Below the pieces are notes generated by a model, which had not been told where the DNA came from, ran no database searches, and saw only the letters and a program-made list of their open reading frames with translations. Below, one piece after another: positions 1 through 8,281 of a stretch of 64,000 bases of DNA. The stretch covers positions 1-64,000 of the forward strand of contig JAGWBK010000010.1 of NCBI GenBank assembly GCA_021295915.1, given 5' to 3'. The first letter of the stretch is position 1. The number at the start of each line of letters is the position of its first letter. Made by a program: the position numbers and the translations under genes. Source of the stretch: Dehalococcoidia bacterium. GTDB taxonomy: Bacteria > Chloroflexota > Dehalococcoidia > Lucifugimonadales > UBA1123.

Positions 1-77
1 AATCGTCAGACAGATAACGAGTCAGACCGGCAAAAGTAGTTGGCGCTAAACCGGCAAGAATAGTTGACGTTGATCAG
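1..77. mobile_element. Terminus of an insertion element (IS21-like ends), cut by window edge
   Basis: Two near-identical 20-base units lie in tandem at 26-45 and 50-69, offset by 24 bases and differing at three positions; each contains ACCGGCAA and TAGTTG. Tandem copies of a short motif at the element tip are typical of IS21-family ends, which finish in CA on this strand (76-77 here). The histidine-kinase homology on the other strand stops abruptly at about position 79, exactly where these repeats begin. No transposase is visible because the element continues to the left of the window. The family assignment is from end structure only. Confidence 0.55.
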
Positions 78-78
78 G

Positions 79-1421
79 TACCGGGCAGCGTTGGACAGCA
101 GATTGATCATGACCTGGACTATGCGTCGCCTGTCTGCCATGACCGGAGGCAGGTCCGATGGAAGCTCAATCCGAAAGTCGTTGCCTCCGCCCGAAGTCCG
201 AAATGTGCCTCTGGCTTCATCGATCAACACTGCTACTTCAGATGGAACTGGCGAGATCGACAGGCTTCCCGCTTCGATACGGGCTACATCGAGCAGGTCG
301 GTAATCAGGCTGCTCATGCGGTCAGCCTCCTGCTCTATGATCCGGAAGAACAGATCAAGCTCGGCAGGATCGAGTGAGGCCCACGACCCTGCCAGGGTTG
401 CTGCCGAGCCCTTGATGGAGCTAAGTGGGGCGCGCAACTCATGGCTAACTGTGCCGAGGAACTCAGCTTTTAGACGCTCCACTTCCTGCAGCGGGGTCAT
501 GTCCTGGAGTGTTACGACATATGACTCGACCTCGCCATCTTGCGAACGTATCGGGGTAGCGTTAACGAGAGTTGTGACACTCTCGCCGTCCGGCACGCTG
601 ATGACGATCTCTTCTGCCCGTACCATCTCAGCGTCCCTAAGCATCGTCGTCAGCGGCAACTCCTTAAAGGCATCATCTTCGCTGCCCGCACGCCGAATTG
701 TCAGGATCCGGAGAACCTCTTCGGGAGTGAACTCGGGGGAGGCAAGCTTGGAGCTAATCCTTCTCGTCTCGCGATTAACGTAGGTTGGGATGCCCGTCTG
801 AGACTCAAATACCAGCACACCGACTGGGACGGTGTCGACCAATGCTTCCAGATCGCTGCGGGCTCGCTGTTCGTCTCGGTAGAGTCGGGCGTTTTCTATT
901 ACAAGGGCCGACTGGGAGGCGAACATCACGATGGTCTCCTCGTCCTCAGAAGTAAACCCCTCGCCTGATGCCTTGTCGCCTAGGTAAATGACGCCGGTTA
1001 GGTTCCCCAAGTATGTGATAGGGGCAATCAGGAAGGGGAAGGGCGTACTCTACTGCACGGTCGACTGGAACACAGGCAAGCCCAGTTCCCTTATGAAGGT
1101 CTGGAAGTCCCGAACTCTCACGGCATGAGAGAGTCCACTAATTCGCTGGAAGAGCCTCTTGCCGTCCTCCATCTCCCACAACTGCGCTGCCTGTTCAGAT
1201 GTCAATCCGGAAGCCAGGCAGTCCTGGACCTGCTGCTCTTCATCCAGGAGCAGAATAACGCCATAGACGGCTCCGGTCAGAGCGCAGGCGCTATCCAGGA
1301 CACCCTGGAGGACTCGGTCAAGGTTGAGGCTTTCGTTGATCCGAAGGCTGGCCTCGCTAAGCCGCGAAAGGCGCTCTCTCAGCGCCTCGATTTCCACGTC
1401 ACGTTCGTCGGCAATCGGCAT
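79..1421 (-). pseudogene. GAF/PAS sensor histidine kinase, broken by amber codon and IS insertion
   Basis: Read from 1421 downwards, the product has an N-terminal coiled segment, a GAF domain, a PAS-like linker after the ENARLY motif, and a HisKA dimerisation domain with the H-box SHELRAPLSSIKG. It then reaches the N-box start NLLSNAARY and changes into the sequence of the insertion-element end. The catalytic ATP-binding domain is therefore missing. A second lesion is an in-frame TAG at 1050-1052 inside the GAF domain: the reading frame continues without shift on both sides (13 codons separate the stop from the first downstream TTG). Members of this family phosphorylate a response regulator in a cytoplasmic two-component system; none is seen here. 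The 293 bases between 1421 and the next gene are AT-rich near 1500-1620 and probably held its promoter. Two independent lesions make a functional kinase unlikely. Confidence 0.8.
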
Positions 1422-1714
1422 TTTCCCACCTCATTGGACAAGGACTCAAAGGTCCCCCAAGGATTGGTACTATTGCGATTCCAGCGAGTCTCAGGCCAAC
1501 TATACCACAAAAGACACTAAATTATACAGATTTCGTTACATTAACTCGCATTTCTTAAACGTTATTTATACGAAATCGGTGATAGCATTCTTCGCGTTGT
1601 GAGCCAACTCGTCACATCTACAAGCCCGATTGCATGAGTCGCCTGTGCGAAGGACTTCTTCACTCCTGACTTTCATGGTGGAGCCTTCGCACGCCCCTCG
1701 GAGGAACGTGCACG

Positions 1715-1960
1715 TTGCAGAGCCATCGTCCATTCAGCAGCAGTGAATCCTATGTAGTCCCCGATAACTTTCCTCTACGTTTAGAGCAGTTCAAAGAGGC
1801 ATCTGGCCTTTCATGGGCGGAAATGAATCGCCGCGTTGGGACCCATCCACAGACCATGAGACGCTGGAGGAAGAGTCAGACGCACCCCAGCACTCGTCAC
1901 ATGTTTGCGCTCTTGGATCTCGCCGACAGTCTGGGACTGGCGTACCTGTTCACCGACTGA
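1715..1960 (+). CDS. Small helix-turn-helix (XRE-like) protein
   Basis: An 81-residue protein with a TTG start; GGAGG at 1700-1704 lies 10 bases upstream and supports this start. Residues about 20-75 fit a Cro/XRE-type HTH: LRLEQFKEASGLSWAEMNRR forms helices 1-2 and THPQTMRRWRK the recognition helix, followed by a segment ending in LADSLGLAYLF. The N-terminal 18 residues are Ser-rich and unstructured. It probably binds DNA as a regulator; its targets are unknown. It sits alone between the broken kinase and a small basic-protein gene. The family resembles small HTH proteins I associate with Chloroflexota genomes, but this is recognition by eye. Confidence 0.6.
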   Translation: MQSHRPFSSSESYVVPDNFPLRLEQFKEASGLSWAEMNRRVGTHPQTMRRWRKSQTHPSTRHMFALLDLADSLGLAYLFTD

Positions 1961-2127
1961 TACGGTGGCCATTCAAGTTGGCAAGTTGGCTCGACTGTTG
2001 CTCACTCTCGAATTGTTTGCAGATATCTGTGGACGAGTTCAGAAATAGCGAAAATTTCTCGCTAAATTGCATTCACAATCTCGCGGCTTTATGATGCCTT
2101 CCAATTTCAACAATTGGGAGTAGTTTA

Positions 2128-2439
2128 GTGCCAACATTTGAAATAGTACCTCTGAATGAAGCCCAACTGGAGCTTACGCTTTCTGGCAAACGCGGCGTGG
2201 TTCTGCGCGAATACGTCGATATTCTGAGAAAACTTGAGCCTGGTCAAGCAGGCAAAGTGACGGCAAACGAAGGTGAAACTACGGCAGGAATTCGCAGAAG
2301 ACTGGCAACCGCTGCGGGCCTGCTGGGCAAGACTTTGGAACTTAACCGGCAGGACAATGTCGTCTATTTCTGGGAAGAGGGCGACGGTGCAGCTCCGATT
2401 CGCAGGCGCAGGAGATCGAGTTCTGAGGCAAGTGAATAG
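2128..2439 (+). CDS. Small hypothetical protein with basic C-terminus
   Basis: A 103-residue protein starting with GTG, with GGGAG about 8 bases upstream. I do not recognise the family. The first 85 residues look like a compact alpha/beta domain (MPTFEIVPLNEAQLEL, then a helical REYVDILRKLEPGQAGKV stretch and a beta strand NVVYFWEE). The tail holds five consecutive arginines and several serines, suggesting nucleic-acid or ribosome contact; that is inference only. It reads in the same direction as the amidohydrolase that starts 57 bases downstream, so the two could share a transcript. Confidence 0.55.
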   Translation: MPTFEIVPLNEAQLELTLSGKRGVVLREYVDILRKLEPGQAGKVTANEGETTAGIRRRLATAAGLLGKTLELNRQDNVVYFWEEGDGAAPIRRRRRSSSEASE

Positions 2440-2496
2440 CAAGAATAGAGTACAATTGCGTCTTACTATTAACATTTGTCTGGAGGAATTCCCTCA

Positions 2497-3336
2497 ATGC
2501 GCGCTATCGATATGCACGTCCATGTACCCAGGCAGCCCGGCCTGCCGGACATGGTCATAGAAGAGAGCTTGAGAAGCTTTTTTGGACTTACTGACCCACC
2601 GCGCAAAGCCGAGGAATTGGCTGATAGGTACAGAGAGTGGGACATATTTGGAGTTGTGTTTTCAGTTGATGCACAGACTTCGACAGGTGATCAACCTGAC
2701 ACGAATGACTACGTTGCTGCACTTGTTAAGGGGCATCCAGAGCAGTTCGTGGGTTTTGCCACAGTAGATCCTTGGAAGGACCGTTGGGCAGTTAACGAGC
2801 TGGAGCGTGCAGTTAAGGAACTCGGGCTTAAGGGTCTCAAGCTCCATCCCATCCACCAGGCATTCTTCCCAGGCGACTCTCGCTTTTACCCGCTATACGA
2901 GAAGTGCGAAGAGCTAGGGGTGCCACTTCTGCTTCACTCTGGATTCGCCGCGGCGGGCGTAGGAATGCCCGGCGGCGGGGGTATGAAGCTCAAGTACGCT
3001 GCGCCAATCCCGCACGTCGACGACATCGCCGCAGACTTCCCCGGTCTGACGATCATAATGGCGCACCCTGCCTGGCCTTGGGTAGAGGAGCAGATTGCTG
3101 TCGCGCTTCACAAGCCGAACGTGTATCTCGATCTTTCAGGATGGGCACCGAGATACATCCCGCAAGCACTGATCGACGAAACAAACACCCGTCTTCAAGA
3201 TAAGGTGCTGTTCGGTTCGGACTTCCCCTATCTGCCTCCAGACAGATGGCTCTCAGGCTTCGACCAGTTGGACATACGGGACGAAGTACGACGAAAGGTA
3301 CTTCTTGACAACGCGAAGAAAGTACTCAACCTATAG
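2497..3336 (+). CDS. Amidohydrolase family 2 (TIM-barrel metal-dependent hydrolase)
   Basis: A 279-residue protein of the ACMSD-like amidohydrolase group, which hydrolyses or decarboxylates small cyclic or acidic substrates using one active-site metal. Metal-ligand motifs are in order: DMHVH at residues 5-9, LLHSG near 146, MAHPAW near 189 and the catalytic aspartate in LFGSDFPY near 241. The ATG at 2497 is chosen because GGAGG at 2482-2486 stands 10 bases before it; a TTG at 2476 has no such site. Length is normal for the family. The substrate cannot be told from sequence. It converges with argF, leaving 33 bases between them. Confidence 0.8.
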   Translation: MRAIDMHVHVPRQPGLPDMVIEESLRSFFGLTDPPRKAEELADRYREWDIFGVVFSVDAQTSTGDQPDTNDYVAALVKGHPEQFVGFATVDPWKDRWAVNELERAVKELGLKGLKLHPIHQAFFPGDSRFYPLYEKCEELGVPLLLHSGFAAAGVGMPGGGGMKLKYAAPIPHVDDIAADFPGLTIIMAHPAWPWVEEQIAVALHKPNVYLDLSGWAPRYIPQALIDETNTRLQDKVLFGSDFPYLPPDRWLSGFDQLDIRDEVRRKVLLDNAKKVLNL

Positions 3337-3369
3337 GAATTGGCGTTAGGGGCCACGGAGTGGGCAGAG

Positions 3370-4284
3370 TTACCCTGACAGCAGTTCCGCCAGTATCGCC
3401 TTTTGTGCATGCAGTCGGTTTTCGGCTTGATGGAAGACTATTGACTGGGGATGGTCCAGCATATGGACGTCGATTTCCTCACCCCTGTGTGCCGGCATGT
3501 CGTGCATGAAGACTGCCGACTTGTCGGCTCGCTCCATGAGGTCGCCAGTCACACGATAGGTAGAGAACACTTCCCGCCTTTCATCGGCTTCCGCCTCGTC
3601 ACCCATGCTGATCCATACGTCGGTATAGACGACGTCGGCTCCCTCGACTGCAGCCTCCGGCGACTCTGTCCACTGCAAAATGGTCTCAACCTCAGCAGAG
3701 CGCCGTTCCGCAATGCTCCAAGCGACCTCCGGAACTTTGTACTCCGGGGGAGAGGCAACGGTGAAATTGGCCCCGACTGACGCACAGGCTATTGCGAGAC
3801 TAGAGGCAATGTTGTTCCCATCACCTACGTAGGCAACGTTCAATCCGGAGAGGTCACCCTTGTGCTCAGTCATGCTCAGCAGGTCGCCAACAGCCTGGCA
3901 GGGGTGGGCAAGGTCCGACAATGCATTCACGACAGGTATAGACGAGTATTCAGCAAGAATCTCCAGGTGTCGATGCGAAAACACCCTGGCAATTATCACG
4001 TCCACCAGTCTGTCGAGTACGCGCGCAACATCCTCTGCAGGCTCTCGCGTACCCATTCCCACGTCGGCGCCGCTCAAGTAGATGCAGGTACCACCCATCT
4101 GCTTGACGCCAACCTCGAAGCTAACTCTAGTCCTCAGCGAGGGCTTTTCGAATAAGAGCACGGCAACTTTTCCGTCCATTGCGCGAGGAGTCCCGCCCTC
4201 TTTCATCTCGCGAGCCTTGCGGACCATCTGCCCGACCTCTTCGGACTCCAAGTCTGCCAGCCAGAGAAAGTCCTTTCCTCTCAT
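3370..4284 (-). CDS. argF: Ornithine carbamoyltransferase
   Basis: Transfers the carbamoyl group from carbamoyl phosphate to ornithine, giving citrulline in arginine synthesis (cytoplasmic). The carbamoyl-phosphate motif FEKPSLRTRVSFE lies near residues 45-57 (the usual form has STRT), and HPCQA near 128 is the ornithine-carbamoyltransferase signature. TDVWISMG follows near 221. At the C-terminal ornithine-binding loop, where most family members have HCLP, this protein reads HDMPAHRGEE near 260-270, so the usual Cys is an Asp. Two ATG codons lie six bases apart; the second (4284) is preferred because GAGAGG stands 7 bases before it and only 1 base before the first. Length of about 304 residues is typical. 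Confidence 0.9.
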   Translation of the reverse strand: MRGKDFLWLADLESEEVGQMVRKAREMKEGGTPRAMDGKVAVLLFEKPSLRTRVSFEVGVKQMGGTCIYLSGADVGMGTREPAEDVARVLDRLVDVIIARVFSHRHLEILAEYSSIPVVNALSDLAHPCQAVGDLLSMTEHKGDLSGLNVAYVGDGNNIASSLAIACASVGANFTVASPPEYKVPEVAWSIAERRSAEVETILQWTESPEAAVEGADVVYTDVWISMGDEAEADERREVFSTYRVTGDLMERADKSAVFMHDMPAHRGEEIDVHMLDHPQSIVFHQAENRLHAQKAILAELLSG

Positions 4285-4386
4285 ATGCATACCTCTCAGG
4301 TTGATGGGGGATTATAGCGCAGCCAACGAATTGGATACTAACCGAACGGCCTGAAACAGGCTTCAAAAGGACGCATTTTGCCTGTT

Positions 4387-5136
4387 CTACGCGCGGCGTA
4401 GGGCTTGTAGATATAGCTTGTCATCCTCGGAAAGATGATCTGGACCAAGTTGCTCCAATAGGTCGGGTCTGCGTTCATAGGTACGCCTGAGAGCTTCCCG
4501 TCGCTGCCATCGGGCTACTTCGGCGTGGTGGCCGGAGAGTAGAACTTCGGGGACGTCCATGCTCCGAAAACTTGCCGGCCTCGTGTACAACGGGTGTTGC
4601 AACAGCCCTGTAGTGAACGAGTCGTTGGCGGGGGACTCCGGCGACCCTACGACTCCGGGTACCAACCGTGACACTGCTTCGATCACGACCATCGCTGCAA
4701 CCTCCCCACCAGCTAGAACGTAGTCTCCGATGCTCAGCTCATCGGTTGCCAGGTGCTGCCGCACTCGCTCGTCAAAACCCTCGTAACGTCCGCAGATAAG
4801 CAGGATGTCGTCCTGTTCCGCAAGTTCTTCGGCAGCCAACTGATTGAAGACTCTCCCCTGTGGTGTGAGCAGGATTACCGGTGCCGCATCACTGATGCCC
4901 TTGGACTCTCTGACCTTCTCTACCGCCTCGAACAGGGGCTCAGGTTTCATGACCATCCCAGGACCACCACTATATGGGTAGTCGTCAACTGTTGAATGGC
5001 GGTCGTGAGTAAAGTCCCTAATGTTGTGCAGCCCCACGGAGAGGATTTCCCGATCTATGGCGCGGGACAGTATGCCGTAGCTCAGAGCCCCTTCGAACAT
5101 CTCGGGGAATAGGGTGAGGACGTGGAAACGCATCAT
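4387..5136 (-). CDS. trmD: tRNA (guanine-N1)-methyltransferase
   Basis: Methylates N1 of G37 next to the anticodon of tRNAs with a G at position 36, using S-adenosylmethionine, to prevent frameshifting. The 249-residue product carries LTLFPEMF at 7-14, [13 protein letters not shown] at 55-67, [14 protein letters not shown] at 112-125 and the trefoil-knot [11 protein letters not shown] at 135-145, all standard for TrmD. Two adjacent ATG codons (5136 and 5133) are both possible starts. It lies 7 bases downstream of moaB on the same strand, so the two are probably co-transcribed. The usual neighbours rimM, rpsP and rplS are absent, so this is a relocated copy. Confidence 0.95.
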   Translation of the reverse strand: MMRFHVLTLFPEMFEGALSYGILSRAIDREILSVGLHNIRDFTHDRHSTVDDYPYSGGPGMVMKPEPLFEAVEKVRESKGISDAAPVILLTPQGRVFNQLAAEELAEQDDILLICGRYEGFDERVRQHLATDELSIGDYVLAGGEVAAMVVIEAVSRLVPGVVGSPESPANDSFTTGLLQHPLYTRPASFRSMDVPEVLLSGHHAEVARWQRREALRRTYERRPDLLEQLGPDHLSEDDKLYLQALRRA

Positions 5137-5143
5137 GGAAGAT

Positions 5144-5644
5144 TTATGGATCAGCGTGCGTACGCCATCCCCTGATCATTTCGAGTGCGTGAGGTATTGA
5201 CGTTAAGGCGACTTCTAGGGTCTCGCGCACGCCGGTAGGACTGCCAGGTAGATTCACGATCAGGCAGCCGTTGCGAACGCCCACAACCCCGCGACTTAGC
5301 ATCGCGAAGGGAGTGTTCTTTAACGTCTCCATGCGCATCGCCTCTGCTATTCCTGGTGCCTCGATGTCGATAACTTCTCGTGTCGCCTCTGGAGTGACAT
5401 CCCTTGGGCCGAGTCCAGTTCCGCCGGTCGTAACCACCACATCCGCATCGGCTGAGTCGCACCATTCGCTTAGGCGTGCACTTATCTGGTCGACCTCGTC
5501 GGGAACAATGGTGCGGCGGACCTGCGAAAATCCAGCTTCAGTCATCAGCTCGACTATTACGTCGCCGCTCGAGTCTTCGCGCTCACCCTTGGAACCGGCG
5601 TCGCTGATTGTCAATACGGCGAATTTGAACGAATTCTCTGACAT
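5144..5644 (-). CDS. moaB: MogA/MoaB-family molybdopterin biosynthesis protein
   Basis: Member of the family that adenylylates molybdopterin before molybdenum insertion. The 166-residue protein has the characteristic [12 protein letters not shown] at 9-20, [16 protein letters not shown] at 73-88 and [10 protein letters not shown] near the C-terminus. The match covers a whole single-domain MogA/MoaB protein. It could supply cofactor for the CoxL-like molybdoenzyme at 26679-29015, but this is inference. No other molybdenum-cofactor gene is in the window. It heads a two-gene minus-strand unit with trmD. Confidence 0.9.
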   Translation of the reverse strand: MSENSFKFAVLTISDAGSKGEREDSSGDVIVELMTEAGFSQVRRTIVPDEVDQISARLSEWCDSADADVVVTTGGTGLGPRDVTPEATREVIDIEAPGIAEAMRMETLKNTPFAMLSRGVVGVRNGCLIVNLPGSPTGVRETLEVALTSIPHALEMIRGWRTHADP

Positions 5645-5968
5645 TTTCGGTACTCATTTCAAAGAACACTATAATAGTCCCCAATAGGCCTTGCGCATCC
5701 GTTGGAATCGATAGGAAACTGATCGTGTCACTTGAAGAGAGCCGTTCAATAGGTGCGGCGCTTCAAGTCTGAGAGTTACGAATCCGATGCTATGTTAACA
5801 TGGTGGAGGATAAGGTTTCGTGCTCTCTTTAGGCGGGGCAGCGTGGAGAGGATGAGGCATTCCGGCGCGTGTAGTCTGTCCCGCGTAAATTGGCCGACTT
5901 AATTGCCGGTAAAACGGGTAGGGAACTAGCACACTCGCGGACACACCAATCCGCAGGACCAAAGTGAC
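5645..5968. other. Divergent intergenic region between moaB and rsmH
   Basis: These 324 bases separate two divergent genes and must hold promoters for both. Read on the minus strand, TATTATAGT at about 5666-5674 is a plausible -10 for moaB, without a convincing -35. On the plus strand no clear promoter was found. No mraZ gene, which often precedes rsmH, is present. The region contains the inverted repeat at 5730-5768. I found no tRNA and no riboswitch pattern that I could support. Confidence 0.5.
5730..5768. repeat. Inverted repeat, 8-base arms, upstream of rsmH
   Basis: ACTTGAAG at 5730-5737 is the exact reverse complement of CTTCAAGT at 5761-5768, with 23 bases between and an inner CCG/CGG pair at 5742-5744 and 5755-5758. 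It could be an operator or an RNA hairpin; there is no T-run to suggest a terminator. Confidence 0.4.
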
Positions 5969-6916
5969 ATGGCCGGTCTTGCAGCCGAAACGGATACTCC
6001 TTCGACCCACTTGCCAGTAATGGTGCCTGAGGTCATGATGGCTCTTCCTCCCACACCAGGAGGGTCATTCATTGACTGCAACCTTGGCGACGGTGGACAC
6101 GCAGAAGCAATTCTCAGATCAATTCCCGGAGCCCAGCTCCTGGGTATCGACTTGGACCTTGATGCGCTCAAGAGAGCCAACGAACGACTGAGAATGTGGT
6201 CTGACAGACTTACTATTGTCCATGGGAACTTTGCCGAGGTCGCAGAAATTGGGGAAAAGAAATTCCCCAAAGGCTGCTCCGGCATTCTATTCGACTTGGG
6301 AGTTTCTTCGGCCCAGCTCGATACAGCAGAACGGGGCTTCAGCTTCAGGTTCGACGCTGAACTTGACATGAGATTCGACCCTGCCAGCGAGTTGACTGCG
6401 TATCACATTGTTAACAACTGGCCTCAGGTGCAGTTGGAGCAAATCATCAGCTCCCTCGGTGAAGAACCTCGGGCCCGAAGAGTGGCACGTGGGATAGTAG
6501 CCAATCGTCGGATTGAGAGCACCCTGGAACTGGCCGACATTGTTACGAAGTCACTTCACTGGCCCGTTGAAAGTCGAAACCACCCTGCCACACGCACCTT
6601 TCAGGCCCTGCGAATGGCGGTCAACTCTGAAATGAAGAACCTGGAAATGGGTCTCGCAGGGGCCGTCAAGGCATTGAGTCGAGGTGGAAGGCTCGCAGTA
6701 ATCAGCTATCACTCGGTGGAAGATCGTTTAGTCAAGAACTTTCTTCGCGACGCTGCTTCCTCGTGCAAGTGCCCACCACTCTTGCCAGAGTGCCAGTGTG
6801 ACAGCACCCCTATTCTCAGAGCGGTCAACACACGGGTGATAAAACCGAGTATCACTGAGGTTCGCAGCAATCCTCGCGCGCGAAGCGCCCGGATGCGCGT
6901 CGCACAGAAGATCTAG
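5969..6916 (+). CDS. rsmH: 16S rRNA (cytosine-1402-N4)-methyltransferase
   Basis: RsmH (MraW) methylates N4 of C1402 in 16S rRNA with S-adenosylmethionine, tuning the decoding centre. The 315-residue protein starts at ATG 5969. The SAM site FIDCNLGDGGHAEAIL lies at about 33-48 and LGIDLDLDAL near 57-66. Further motifs are ILFDLGVSSAQLD near 109-121, the FQALRMAVNSE block near 211-221 and VISYHSVEDRLVK near 241-253. A cluster of cysteines (CKCPPLLPECQC) follows near residue 270. It is the first gene of the reduced division cluster and is followed 80 bases later by ftsA. Confidence 0.95.
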   Translation: MAGLAAETDTPSTHLPVMVPEVMMALPPTPGGSFIDCNLGDGGHAEAILRSIPGAQLLGIDLDLDALKRANERLRMWSDRLTIVHGNFAEVAEIGEKKFPKGCSGILFDLGVSSAQLDTAERGFSFRFDAELDMRFDPASELTAYHIVNNWPQVQLEQIISSLGEEPRARRVARGIVANRRIESTLELADIVTKSLHWPVESRNHPATRTFQALRMAVNSEMKNLEMGLAGAVKALSRGGRLAVISYHSVEDRLVKNFLRDAASSCKCPPLLPECQCDSTPILRAVNTRVIKPSITEVRSNPRARSARMRVAQKI

Positions 6917-6996
6917 GGCAGGGGGAAGAGTGCTTATTTCCTGGTGGGGCGAGCACGTAATGCAAGTCAGTTGGGGAACTTTCTGGAGAACACGGC

Positions 6997-8247
6997 ATGA
7001 CGCAAGACCCTAATGTTTTGGTGGCGGTCGATGTGGGCACAACGAAAGTGTGCACCATCGTCGCTCGCCGGGTTGGCGACGAGCAGTTCCATGTGGTCTC
7101 TTTCAGCGTCGTTCCATCGCGTGGTCTCGCCAGGGGAGTCGTCACTGACATGCCCGACGCAGCTGAGGCGGTTCGCGCATGCATCCAAGACGCTGCACGA
7201 CAGGCTGCTTTGACTGTCAGAACGGCATACGTTGGCGTTACTGGTTCGCATGTTTCATTCGACAGCCGTTCGGACCTGATCGGCTGGGCTGCGTCGAAAG
7301 GGGTAATCACGCGAGACGACCTTGACAGGGTCCCGTTCGCAGTCGCGAAAGCAGGAGCCAGGCCCGGCCGGCAGATAATTCATGCCCTCCCGAGAAACTA
7401 CACTTTAGATGGTCAGAGCGGAATCAAGGACCCTCTCGGCATGCACACGCGTAAGCTCGAAGTTGAGAGTCACGTGGTGTCAGCTGAGGTATCCTTGGTA
7501 CAGAGCCTGACAGGCGCCGTAGAGAGGTCGGGACTTGAGGTAGAGGCGCTGGTCCTCGAACCGGTCGCGAGTGCCGAGGCCGTCTTGACAGAACGCGAGC
7601 GTTACCAGGGAGTGGTCCTGGTTGATATTGGTGGTGGAACGTCGGACCTGATCGTCTTCGACAGAGGCGCCATTGAGTTAACTGCGATTCTTCCCGTGGG
7701 TGGATTCCAGTTCACGAACGACATCTGCGTCACCTATGGGACAGATTACGCGGCGGCCGAGGCAGCCAAGCTGGAGCATGGCCACACCGATACGTCAATC
7801 TTCGGTGCCGCCGATGAGATCATCCTGCCAGTACCTGGTCGTGTCAGGCAGCGCAGAGTAGCGCTACAAGAGCTTTCCCAACTCATGCGAGAGCGGGCAG
7901 TTGAGCTCGCAAGGATGATTCGATTGAAGATGACGGAGGCTGGAATACAGGATCCGGGCTCTGCTAATGTCGTACTTACTGGAGGTAGCTCCCAGCTGCC
8001 AGGAATCGACGATTTGTTCAAGCGCCAACTCACTCCGAAACTACGCATTGGCGGCGCCAATTCCAGCCTGGATGTACCTGAGGCTCTGCGAGCCCCCGAG
8101 TTCGCGACAAGCGTCGGGTTATTGCGCTGGGCGCTGAGGCAGCCGAGCGGCAAAGTGGGCGTGGAGGACGAACCAACTGAACGTAGGAATGAAGTTCCCG
8201 AGCGGACCTTCAGTTCAAGGCTACGCAAGTGGCTTTCACCAAGGTAA
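6997..8247 (+). CDS. ftsA: Cell division protein FtsA
   Basis: Actin-like ATPase that tethers FtsZ filaments to the membrane. The phosphate-1 motif VAVDVGTTKVCTIVARR is at residues 9-25, the SHS2-type insertion with VGVTGSHVSF near 78-87, and the phosphate-2 motif VVLVDIGGGTSDLIVF near 206-221. LTGGSSQLPG near 328 is the adenosine motif. The last residues, TFSSRLRKWLSPR, form a short amphipathic helix like the FtsA membrane-targeting sequence. The 416-residue length is normal. It begins 80 bases after rsmH with GGAG upstream, and ends 34 bases before ftsZ. In most bacteria many peptidoglycan genes separate rsmH from ftsA; all are missing here. Confidence 0.93.
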   Translation: MTQDPNVLVAVDVGTTKVCTIVARRVGDEQFHVVSFSVVPSRGLARGVVTDMPDAAEAVRACIQDAARQAALTVRTAYVGVTGSHVSFDSRSDLIGWAASKGVITRDDLDRVPFAVAKAGARPGRQIIHALPRNYTLDGQSGIKDPLGMHTRKLEVESHVVSAEVSLVQSLTGAVERSGLEVEALVLEPVASAEAVLTERERYQGVVLVDIGGGTSDLIVFDRGAIELTAILPVGGFQFTNDICVTYGTDYAAAEAAKLEHGHTDTSIFGAADEIILPVPGRVRQRRVALQELSQLMRERAVELARMIRLKMTEAGIQDPGSANVVLTGGSSQLPGIDDLFKRQLTPKLRIGGANSSLDVPEALRAPEFATSVGLLRWALRQPSGKVGVEDEPTERRNEVPERTFSSRLRKWLSPR

Positions 8248-8281
8248 TGACCATTAGCACACCAGATATGGGGGGAACAGA

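Noticed and set aside
1-77. Tandem repeats as part of a CRISPR array
   Set aside because: Only two 20-base units with a 4-base gap; far too short for spacers, and placed at the abrupt end of a broken gene.
1050-1052. In-frame TAG in the sensor kinase as a recoded (pyrrolysine) codon
   Set aside because: Position is in a variable part of the GAF domain, the gene is also cut by an insertion element, and no pyrrolysine genes are known for this group. Nonsense mutation is simpler.
5870-5968. Possible cobalamin riboswitch or other structured leader before rsmH
   Set aside because: The region is GC-rich with some pairing potential, but no B12-box or other conserved core was found.
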